In this document: one piece after another, positions 1 to 6,500 of the stretch | Layout: each line of letters starts with the position of its first letter | Position numbering within the stretch: position 1 is the stretch's first letter | Assembly (NCBI GenBank): GCA_045588325.1 | Contig: JAZNEA010000016.1 | Coordinates: 1-8,084, forward strand | Length of the DNA: 8,084 nucleotides | DNA from: RGIG7378 sp045588325 | GTDB lineage: Bacteria; Bacillota; Clostridia; RGIG7378 | Direction: 5' to 3' | The notes under the pieces: generated by a model | What the model was told of the DNA's origin: nothing | Seen by the model: only the letters and a program-made list of their open reading frames with translations | Database searches by the model: none | Made by a program: the position numbers and the translations under genes

Positions 1-428
1 AGAAGGTCAAGCAGTATGTTGACTCCGTCCTTACATTTGAGGAGTTACAGGCTCTCTTTGATAGCCGCGATCTGGATATTGCATCCCTTGAGGAGGGCGT
101 TCTGGATAATGCTTCCTATTTCGGTCGCATCTTTGCCAGGAGCGGAGGACTTACTGATGCTGCTGCACAGGCTATGAAGGAGCAGAACATCGACTTTGAG
201 ATTAAGCCCGTTGTCTGTGATGGCATAGAGGCATGTCGTATGGCATTGCTCAAGCTGAACAAGGGAATTCCCGACGGCAACTTTATCGAAGGTATGGCTT
301 GCATCGGTGGATGTATCGGCGGTGCCGGATGCTTGACCCACGGCGAAAAGAATAAGGCCGAGGTGGACAAGTACGGACGTGAGGCTTTAGAAAAGACCAT
401 CGGAGATGCGATTTCAGTTCTGAAGTAA
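1..428 (+). CDS. [FeFe] hydrogenase, group B-like, C-terminal part (5' end outside window)
   Basis: This is the last 141 residues of a reading frame entering from the left (codons in phase from base 3) and ending in TAA at 426-428. Near the end it carries EGMACIGGCIGGAGC (288-332), the third H-cluster motif of [FeFe] hydrogenases. The two cysteines spaced C-x3-C (codons 300-302 and 312-314) match the pair that ligates the [4Fe-4S] part of the H-cluster, the second also bridging to the di-iron subcluster. In classical group A enzymes the motif reads MACPGGC...GGGQ. Here the end reads GAGCLTHG followed by a KNKAEVDKYG tail, which resembles the monomeric ferredoxin-linked group B enzymes of Clostridia. 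The role would be reversible H2 formation or uptake in the cytoplasm with ferredoxin as likely partner; this comes from family knowledge. The other H-cluster motifs and the N-terminal Fe-S domains are off the window, so the subgroup call is tentative. The gene ends at the hairpin at 459-497. Confidence 0.88.
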   Translation, partial: KVKQYVDSVLTFEELQALFDSRDLDIASLEEGVLDNASYFGRIFARSGGLTDAAAQAMKEQNIDFEIKPVVCDGIEACRMALLKLNKGIPDGNFIEGMACIGGCIGGAGCLTHGEKNKAEVDKYGREALEKTIGDAISVLK

Positions 429-458
429 TTGGACTGGTTGGCCCAAAACTAAATAGGT

Positions 459-497
459 AAAAATCAACGTCGCTTGCAACTTGCAGGCGACGTTTTG
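459..497. terminator. Bidirectional intrinsic terminator between convergent genes
   Basis: A near-perfect hairpin has arms AACGTCGC (466-473) and GCGACGTT (487-494). It is extended by a T-G wobble (474/486) and by TGC/GCA (475-477/483-485), leaving a 5-nt loop AACTT. On the plus strand the stem runs into TTTT (493-496). On the minus strand it is followed, two bases after the arm, by TTTTT (complement of 459-463). It lies 38 bp after the hydrogenase stop and 18 bp beyond the queT stop, so it can end both transcripts. The minus-strand U-tract is the better one. Confidence 0.85.
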
Positions 498-511
498 CGT
501 GCGCGGGAAGA

Positions 512-1000
512 CTACCTTGACAATCTTCGTAAAGGCCTGTCCGCGACCGTTGCGAGCAGCATGCCCAGACCATATATGGAGATGACCTCGCCGATGCCGA
601 CAGTAAGCATCATGAAAGGGATTGCCTCAGTTACGCCGTATCCAAAGGCCAGAATGAAGGGCACTATCAATGCATTGGACAGCACCGGAGGCAATGCAGC
701 CAGCCACTTGTTCCTGCGGAGCCAATATGTGCCCAAGGCACCGATTAGCGTGGCAATGGGACCACCAATGATGTCCAGAAAAACTGCTGACCCCAACAGG
801 TTGGCCAGGAAACAGCCCAAGGTCACTCCAGGAATGGCGGCGGAGGTGAAGATGGGTAGTAGACACAGCGCCTCAGAAAAACGAATCTGTATAACATTGC
901 TGTCCAGGCCCAGCGCCTTTGCCAAAAAGGTAAGTGCCACATACAGGGCCGCAATCAGGGCAGCCTGGCATAGGTATAATGTTTTGTTTGGCTTGTACAT
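512..1000 (-). CDS. queT: QueT-family queuosine precursor ECF transporter substrate-binding subunit
   Basis: This 162-residue very hydrophobic protein has about five to six membrane segments (roughly residues 8-28, 44-66, 72-92, 100-118 and 126-150) and a basic C-terminus (RPLRRLSR). It resembles the QueT family, the S component of an energy-coupling factor transporter that takes up a queuosine precursor such as preQ1 or preQ0. Recognisable family features are the small-residue-rich first helix (AALIAALYVAL, 13-23), typical of the S-component surface that meets EcfT, and the IQIRFSEALCLLP segment (37-49). Energising subunits EcfA/EcfA'/EcfT are not in the window; group II ECF systems share them from elsewhere. 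The ATG at 1000 sits 7 nt after AAGGAG (1013-1008). The preQ1 riboswitch immediately upstream independently supports the substrate. The gene faces the hydrogenase gene tail to tail. Confidence 0.92.
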   Translation of the reverse strand: MYKPNKTLYLCQAALIAALYVALTFLAKALGLDSNVIQIRFSEALCLLPIFTSAAIPGVTLGCFLANLLGSAVFLDIIGGPIATLIGALGTYWLRRNKWLAALPPVLSNALIVPFILAFGYGVTEAIPFMMLTVGIGEVISIYGLGMLLATVADRPLRRLSR

Positions 1001-1007
1001 AAAAAGA

Positions 1008-1050
1008 CTCCTTAGTTTTGTTTAACGTGAGGATGGTTTCGAACTCACAG
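1008..1050 (-). promoter_or_regulatory. preQ1-I riboswitch controlling queT translation
   Basis: Read on the minus strand, stem P1 is GTGAG (1048-1044) paired with CTCAC (1031-1027). It closes a 12-nt loop TTCGAAACCATC (1043-1032) and is followed by an A-rich tail GTTAAACAAAACTAAGGAG (1026-1008). This matches the preQ1-I layout: a U just after P1, a C just before the P1 3' arm (the base that pairs with preQ1 in known aptamers), and a tail of the form AAACAAAACUAAGGAG. The loop length equals that of the Bacillus subtilis queC aptamer, and the tail closely resembles the Thermoanaerobacter tengcongensis one. The tail runs directly into the Shine-Dalgarno AAGGAG (1013-1008), so ligand-stabilised pseudoknot folding should hide the ribosome site. 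There is no terminator hairpin between aptamer and ATG, so control is inferred to be at translation. Confidence 0.9.
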
Positions 1051-1055
1051 AGCAA

Positions 1056-1084
1056 ATTATAGTACAAAATTAACTGTAAGTATA
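1056..1084 (-). promoter_or_regulatory. Probable queT promoter
   Basis: On the minus strand there is a perfect -10 box TATAAT (1061-1056). With a 17-nt spacer the -35 position holds only TATACT (1084-1079), a weak match to TTGACA. Transcription would start around 1050-1048, so the RNA would begin almost exactly at the riboswitch P1 stem, which supports the assignment. Confidence 0.6.
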
Positions 1085-1091
1085 GGGCGTT

Positions 1092-1898
1092 TTAGATGTC
1101 GCCGCCATCAAACATAAACAAGCCATCGATGTTCAGGTGCTGGCGTGCCAGTGATGACAGACTGCGGTTTCCCCGCACCAGGTCGTGACACAGGTTTCCG
1201 TCATAAAAGTAGGTGATGCCCTGACAGTTGGTAAGGGCCATGTTCCAAAAGCCAGTGTCCCTAAGGGTCTTGGACGTGATGCCCTGGGAGAAGTAGTCTG
1301 CCACAGCATTTAGTATTTGGCCAGCGGGGCCGGAGCCTATGGAAAATGCGGCCTTGCGCAACAGTCGCAAATTGCCCTGCGTCGGCACGTGGGCAAAACC
1401 AGAGAACCACACATTGCCGTCGGCGGTAATGGTCAGATGCTGTTCGGTTTCCGCGCTGGGGGCTGTCGTGGAGTCGTAGCAGGAGTTGTCAGATACCAGC
1501 TGTAGTTTGCAGGGTTTGCCTGTAAAGGTGCCGGCCTCGTCGCCCACAGGTTCCGTCAGGAGCTTTAGTCGCTCCAGCGCTATGATGAACCAGGAGCGGT
1601 AACGATGGTCTAGCAGGGAGCACTCTGCCCAGTGGGTTACGTTGCGCCATTGGAGATATATGGCGGAACCCAGCAGCTGTACGTTGGTGATTTTGGAAAC
1701 AACCCTGATCATGAGGGCCTGATCGGAGTATATTCCGGGATATGTCTCCTGTAGAGAGTGACCGTCGTTAAGAGTAAAGCCCAGGGAATTGCACTCCCGG
1801 CCCAAGGGTACTTCCAGCTGGCAATCCTGGGTGAGAGGATCGCGGAAGAGCTGGACATACCTGCACGCGAAATCGTGAATATTAGAAAATGTTGCCAT
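1092..1898 (-). CDS. Conserved-looking protein of unknown function, 268 aa
   Basis: I cannot assign a function. The start is ATG at 1898, because GGAGG (1908-1904) lies 5 nt before it. The frame stays open far upstream (to 2243), but that extension runs through the divergent promoter and into the neighbouring gene, so it is not coding. The protein looks soluble, with no signal peptide or membrane helix. It seems to have two parts. The first is an N-terminal half of about 115 residues with FRDPLTQD (19-26) and LLGSAIYLQWRNVTHW, rich in aromatic residues. The second is a C-terminal half starting near EQHLTITADGNVWFSGF, followed by GFWNMALTN and ending LFMFDGGDI. The C-terminal pattern (LTIT-DG-VWFS ... 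LFVFDG) resembles hypothetical proteins I have seen in Clostridia, but I recall no named domain. The gene is followed by the queT promoter in the same direction with no terminator visible between them, so some read-through into queT is possible. Confidence 0.8.
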   Translation of the reverse strand: MATFSNIHDFACRYVQLFRDPLTQDCQLEVPLGRECNSLGFTLNDGHSLQETYPGIYSDQALMIRVVSKITNVQLLGSAIYLQWRNVTHWAECSLLDHRYRSWFIIALERLKLLTEPVGDEAGTFTGKPCKLQLVSDNSCYDSTTAPSAETEQHLTITADGNVWFSGFAHVPTQGNLRLLRKAAFSIGSGPAGQILNAVADYFSQGITSKTLRDTGFWNMALTNCQGITYFYDGNLCHDLVRGNRSLSSLARQHLNIDGLFMFDGGDI

Positions 1899-2013
1899 AA
1901 GAACCTCCATAGATGTCTGATGGGACAAGTGTATCAAGAGCGAAGTCCAATAAATGGGGCAGAAAAACCCACCAGCAGGACAGGTGGATAAAAGGGCGCA
2001 TAGCTGCAGGCAT

Positions 2014-2041
2014 TTGTGATGGTTCGTCACCGTGGTATAAT
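2014..2041 (+). promoter_or_regulatory. Promoter of the flavin reductase-like gene (extended -10)
   Basis: The -35-like TTGTGA (2014-2019), a 16-nt spacer and a perfect TATAAT (2036-2041) are seen. TG at 2033-2034 makes an extended -10 element (TGGTATAAT). Start of transcription is expected near 2048, only about 19 nt before the ATG. The upstream in-frame start at 2016 would therefore not be in the mRNA, which fixes the gene start at 2067. Confidence 0.8.
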
Positions 2042-2066
2042 GATAGAAAAACGCTGGAGGAATAAT

Positions 2067-2627
2067 ATGCGTAAGGATTTTGGAGTAAAGAGCTGGCTGT
2101 ACCCCATGCCAGTTTTTATCGTAGGAACATATAACGAAGATGGTACGCCCAACGCCATGAATGCCGCATGGGGAGGAATGTATGATACAAACCAGGTCAT
2201 TCTTTGTTTGTCTCAGGGGCATAAGACAACCAAGAACATCCATAGGACAGGGGCCTTTACAGTTAGTTTTGCCACAGCCAACACGGTGGTGCCATGTGAC
2301 TATGTGGGGATAGTGTCAGGCAACAAGGTTAATGACAAGTTTGCCAGGGCAGGATTCCATGCCACCAGGAGTCAGCATGTGGATGCTCCTATCATCGACG
2401 AGCTACCCATGACAGTGGAGTGCAGGCTCATAAAGTTCAATGAGGACGGCATCTGCATTGGAGAAATTGTTAACATTTCGGCAGATGAGTCTATCCTGGA
2501 TCAGAATGGCAATGTGGACACCAAAAAGCTGGATCCGATTTGTTATGACAGTGTTTCCCATGGCTATTGGAATTTGGGCCAGGTGGTGGGACAGGCCTTC
2601 TCTGATGGAAAGCAATTAGTGGAATAA
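2067..2627 (+). CDS. Flavin reductase-like, FMN-binding split-barrel protein
   Basis: This 186-residue cytoplasmic protein belongs to the flavin reductase-like (split beta-barrel) group related to flavoredoxin. The N-terminal strand pattern PMPVFIVGTYNEDGTPNAMN followed by AAWGG is the characteristic opening of the group: a barrel strand, a G-T-x-x-x-D-G turn, then the NAMNAAW segment that lies against the FMN phosphate in characterised relatives. HKTTKNI and the later ECRL and GEIV segments also fit the fold. Such proteins bind FMN and pass electrons from NAD(P)H or ferredoxin to flavin or other acceptors; the physiological partner here is not known. The start at 2067 follows GGAGG (2056-2060) by 6 nt. 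It is a single-gene transcript with its own promoter and terminator, divergent from the unknown gene on the left. Length is normal for the family. Confidence 0.9.
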   Translation: MRKDFGVKSWLYPMPVFIVGTYNEDGTPNAMNAAWGGMYDTNQVILCLSQGHKTTKNIHRTGAFTVSFATANTVVPCDYVGIVSGNKVNDKFARAGFHATRSQHVDAPIIDELPMTVECRLIKFNEDGICIGEIVNISADESILDQNGNVDTKKLDPICYDSVSHGYWNLGQVVGQAFSDGKQLVE

Positions 2628-2657
2628 TAGGACAAAAGGACCCTAAATAAGCCAAGG

Positions 2658-2687
2658 AGGCGCTGGATGTACCAGCGTCTTCTTTTT
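2658..2687 (+). terminator. Intrinsic terminator after the flavin reductase-like gene
   Basis: The stem AGGCGCTGG (2658-2666) pairs with CCAGCGTCT (2672-2680) over 9 bp with one G-T wobble. The 5-nt loop ATGTA is followed by TCTTTTT (2681-2687). It lies about 30 bp beyond the stop codon and isolates the flavin reductase-like gene from the regulator gene that follows. Confidence 0.92.
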
Positions 2688-2707
2688 GTATGTGAAAAAG
2701 TCACAAA

Positions 2708-2754
2708 AAATACACAAATTCCGACAAAAACCTGTTTACAAATACACAAATTCC
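2708..2754 (+). repeat. Two exact 15-bp direct repeats in the regulator promoter (operator candidates)
   Basis: AAATACACAAATTCC occurs at 2708-2722 and again, without mismatch, at 2740-2754, a period of 32 bp or about three helical turns. The first copy ends 12 bp before the -35 box. The second starts on the last base of the -35 box and fills most of the spacer to the -10. This placement suits a DNA-binding protein acting on the promoter, for example the TetR-type product encoded downstream, but which protein binds is inference. Confidence 0.6.
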
Positions 2755-2763
2755 TGTTATCTT
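2735..2763 (+). promoter_or_regulatory. Promoter for the TetR regulator and probably the surface-protein gene
   Basis: The -35 TTTACA (2735-2740, five of six consensus bases), a 17-nt spacer and the -10 TATCTT (2758-2763) preceded by TG at 2755-2756 (extended -10) are seen. Transcription would start near 2770, giving a leader of about 67 nt. I see no terminator between the regulator gene and the large gene, so this is the likely promoter for both. Confidence 0.65.
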
Positions 2764-2770
2764 GAAGTTA

Positions 2771-2783
2771 AGTTAAAGTAACT
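2771..2783 (+). promoter_or_regulatory. Palindrome AGTTA-AAG-TAACT near the transcript start
   Basis: Perfect 5-bp inverted arms AGTTA (2771-2775) and TAACT (2779-2783) flank AAG, with a further AGTTA copy just before (2766-2770). It begins at or just after the expected transcription start, where a repressor would block initiation or elongation. TetR proteins bind palindromes as dimers, so this is an alternative operator candidate. It is short and AT-rich, so chance cannot be excluded. Confidence 0.35.
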
Positions 2784-2836
2784 CTAAAGCTGAGATGAGA
2801 GTTGGTTTAAAGATAATAGACATACGGGAGGGAGAC

Positions 2837-3520
2837 ATGGCTAAGATTAGATCGCCCCATGAGGTTGAAATAATACGGGATAAAGTAACTCATGCGGCAG
2901 CTGTCCTGTTTTTAGAGAAGGGATTTAATAGCACCACGGTTAAGGATATATCCAGACTTTCCAAGGTGCCCGAGTCAGCAATCTACTACGAGCTTAAGAG
3001 CAAGGATGAGATTCTGTCGGACATAATCAAGTATGTTATTAAAGAACAGTTCCGCAAGACAGAGCAAATACTTAAGGACAAGCCTCATGACGGCATATTG
3101 TTCTACGCCACGGAGACCACCCTGCAGCTACACATGGCTGAGAGTAGCGAATTGGTCAGAGGATTGTATGCAGCAGCATACTCATTGCCCAAGACCACGG
3201 AGATTATCCAGCACACTATAACGGGCAAATTGGAGCTCATGTTTAAGGAGCATTTACCGCATTTGGAGACCAAGGATTTTTACGAATTGGAAATAGCCAC
3301 AGGCGGTATTATGAGGGGATTCCTAAGTGTTCCCTGCGACATGTACTTTACAATGGACCGCAAGGTGCGAAGGTTCCTAGAGACCTCCTTTATGATATAT
3401 AGTGTGCCTATGGAGAAGATCAATGCGGCGATAGATTTTGTATCACAAATTGATTTTGACCCCATAGCAAAGCAGACGATAGACGACATATTATTCGCCC
3501 TTAGCCGTCAGGCAGAATAA
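2837..3520 (+). CDS. TetR/AcrR-family transcriptional regulator
   Basis: This 227-residue protein has a typical TetR N-terminal DNA-binding region. A first helix with AAAVLFLEKGFNSTTV (20-35) is followed by the helix-turn-helix (about 33-52, KDISRLSKVPESAIYYELKS) and the SKDEIL stretch (55-60) that usually follows it. The signature tyrosines are at 50-51; many TetR proteins have a Y-x-H/Y-F motif, and here it is YYEL. The C-terminal ligand-binding and dimerisation part (about 65-227) is helical-looking and not close to a named subfamily, so the ligand is unknown. The start at 2837 is chosen because GGAGG (2827-2831) is 5 nt before it; an in-frame ATG at 2795 lacks a good ribosome site. The gene sits 47 bp before the giant surface-protein gene in the same direction. 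Control of that gene and of itself through the repeats at 2708-2754 is inference. Confidence 0.92.
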   Translation: MAKIRSPHEVEIIRDKVTHAAAVLFLEKGFNSTTVKDISRLSKVPESAIYYELKSKDEILSDIIKYVIKEQFRKTEQILKDKPHDGILFYATETTLQLHMAESSELVRGLYAAAYSLPKTTEIIQHTITGKLELMFKEHLPHLETKDFYELEIATGGIMRGFLSVPCDMYFTMDRKVRRFLETSFMIYSVPMEKINAAIDFVSQIDFDPIAKQTIDDILFALSRQAE

Positions 3521-3567
3521 AAATGAAACAGAGAGGGGCTAGTCCCACAAACTCAAAGGAGGAGCTT

Positions 3568-6500
3568 ATGAGAAAAAAGATTTTCAACAAGGTAACTAGT
3601 TTAGTTCTTTGTATGGCACTGATACTTACCAGTTTGCCAATCTTTACTAATTTGGCATATGCAGCAGATATCACTCCTTATGAAAGGGTTGTAGATGCTA
3701 ATACAATGAACGGCTGGACCAAATATTTTAACCTGGAGTTCCTGAGCACAGAGAACGCAGGAGGTGTTTGGACAGACAAGACTGTTTTGACCAGTGCAGA
3801 TCCCTTTGCTGGAACTGGGGTCGCTATGTTGGACGACGAGAAGAATTTCTTGACAGTACTGTCCACAATTGCAGCGGGAAAGGAAATAGTGGGATATTCC
3901 ACATTGCCTACAGATACCGTTCTGGTTCTGGATGTTTCCGGCTCCATGTCCGGCGATGCAGATGATTTGATAGATGCGGCAAATAATGCCATCGACACAT
4001 TGCTGAAAGCAAACAACAACAACCGAGTTGGTGTTGTATTGTATTCAGCATCCAACAATGTAGGAACATCAACCTATAATGAAAGTGTAACGAGATTGTT
4101 GCCCATTGGCAGATATACTACTGCAGACGAGGAGTACCTGAAGATTAACGGTATATCCGTTTACGTCAGCGACGAGGTTCGCATAGAGGGAAGGCCAGAG
4201 GATCCAAGGCTGAATAACAGCAAGAATGTTAGTGGCGGCACATATATTCAGGCAGGTCTCTGGGAGGCTATGCGCATGTTCGAGGAGATGGACACTGTTA
4301 TTGAAGGGAACAACTGGCAGGCAGGAGAGGATCGTATGCCAATCCTGGTGCTCATGTCTGACGGCGCACCCACAACAGGTACCAGCTACTATGATGATGT
4401 AGTGAACTCAAAGTATACAACTACAACAGGAGGCAGACCTGGCAGACCCAGCACCACAACAACAGCTAACGGCTCCAACGTAGGAAATGGTCAGGAGGAA
4501 AGAATGACAGCAGGACAAGGATTCCTGGTGCAGTTAACCGCTTCCTATGTTATCAACAGAATAGAAAACCACTATAAGGGAGAAAATGTTAAGTCATTAT
4601 TCTACACGCTAGGATTTAATGTTTCCGGCAATGATATCGCCACCAGCGTGCTCAATCCCGACAGGTCCACAAGTACAGACGAACTGTGGGACGCATACAA
4701 CAGCTTGACAGGCAATACCACAATGATGGTTAGCGTTAAGAACGGGAATGGCAATGATTCTGAAGTGGCCATTTCCAAAAACTCCTATGTCACCGACAAG
4801 TCTTATGTAGACGAGTACTTCTCCGCAGGTGCAGAAGACGGATTGACAGCAGTATTTGAGGATATAGTAGAGGAGATTCTTCTCCAGTCTCGTTACTTCC
4901 CCACACACCTTGAGGGCGGTAATCCAGACTTCTCCGGATATGTAGAGTTCACAGACATTCTGGGACAGTACATGGAGGTAAAGAACATCGCCGGTATCCT
5001 TTTGGGAGATGTGCTTTTTGATGGTCACAAGATGGCATCCAAGATTGCAGACACATCAGAGGATGGTCTTGGTACCGTAAACAGACCAACAGCCCTGGGC
5101 GACGAGTTCATCAGAGCTGTTAAGACGAGACTGGGCATCAGCGAAACAGCGGAGGCACAGGCACTGGTTGCAAAGGCATTTGCAGCAGGACAACTTAAGT
5201 ACAATTCTGCCACAGACTGGTCCAACTACATTGGTTGGTACGCCAAGGCAGATGGCGCATTCCTGGCATTCTGGGATGACAACTCTCAGGAGAAAGCACC
5301 TGAGGGAGCTGTTTACAAGATTAAATCCTATGGATTCCTGGGCGAGACAACCGGCAGCATCAAGAACAGCGATATGATGTATATGTCAGTTCAGGTTCGC
5401 ACAGATATTGCCACAGGAGTACAGACTGTTACATGGAAGATTCCAGCATCCCTGGTTCCCATTATTACCTATCTGGTAAGACTCGATGGCGATAACGTAG
5501 ATACAGCAACCAATGTTAGTCTCTCTGTAGAGGACAAGGAGAATGTTGCTCCCATCAGATTGATCTACGAGACAGGTCTCAGATCCGATCTTAACGAGTT
5601 CAACATTACATCTATTACAGACAGCCAGCACATTGCAGAAGATGGTCACACAAGAATCTTCTGGAACAACTATTTTGATATTTCTGCTCCGTCACACGAC
5701 CAGCATCTTACAACAATTGCAGAGTTCACTCCTAATTTGGAGAATGAGAGATTCTACTTCACATTCGATTCTGCAGTATATAAGAAGTCTGGAGACCTTT
5801 ATGTGATGGTTGGGGAAAACGAGACCCTGAACGAAAATGGTGAGTACTATCACCGCAGATACATTTTCCAGCAGGGACAGTCAGTACCTCAGTTCTTCTA
5901 TGAGAAGATGTCCGCTACATCCATTAAGGTTGCCAAGGACAATGGCTGGCAGGATGACTTTGAGACTCTGGATCATCAGAGAACTGGCGCATGGGTAGTG
6001 CCTGCAGGCACACCTGCCCGAGAGCTCCAGATGTATGACGAGCAGAAGGGTACAAACCTTACAAATTCTGCAGAGATGGTATTCCATCCATACATTTCTG
6101 AGAGCAACAATATCGTATATGTTGACATGAACCTGGGTAATAACGGACGACTGTCTGTTGTTCCCGCTACAGGAATCAAGGTATCCAAGACTGTTGATTT
6201 CTTTGAGGCAGGCACTAACGGAACATTCGAGTTCCGCATCACAGCAGATCTCAATGGTACGTACAACGCATGGATTACAGATATTGGCGCAACTCCTGAG
6301 GGAGAACCCACAGAGGTTACATTTGCAAATGGCATCCTTGAGTTCGAGCTCAACAGAGACAAGACCTTGTGGATCTCCGGAATTCCCGCAGGCACAGAGT
6401 ATATGGTTGAGGAGATTTCCGACAATGCTGATTACAAGGTAAAGTCAGTTCACGTAAATGGCGTTGCAACAGGCACATTGGCAACAGGTACAGTAGTACA

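Noticed and set aside
474..1025. A 183-residue plus-strand open frame opposite queT
   Set aside because: It begins inside the terminator hairpin and lies opposite a well-recognised membrane protein gene; no ribosome site.
1036..1050. tRNA-like T-loop string (GGTTTCGAACTCAC) on the plus strand
   Set aside because: No acceptor, D or anticodon arms can be built around it, and it is the complement of the preQ1 riboswitch loop and stem.
2016..2066. GTG start at 2016 for the flavin reductase-like gene
   Set aside because: It lies inside the promoter, upstream of the -10 box, so it would not be transcribed; the ATG at 2067 has a good ribosome site.
1899..2243. Upstream extension of the minus-strand unknown gene to 2243
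   Set aside because: It would overlap the divergent promoter and the 5' part of the flavin reductase-like gene. The ATG at 1898 has an ideal GGAGG site.
3033..3221. A 62-residue plus-strand frame within the TetR gene
   Set aside because: It is out of frame within a clear TetR coding region and has no independent support.
3535..3546. Small hairpin GGGG-CTAG-TCCC between the regulator and the surface-protein gene
   Set aside because: It has only four pairs, one of them a wobble, and no U-tract, so it is not a credible terminator.
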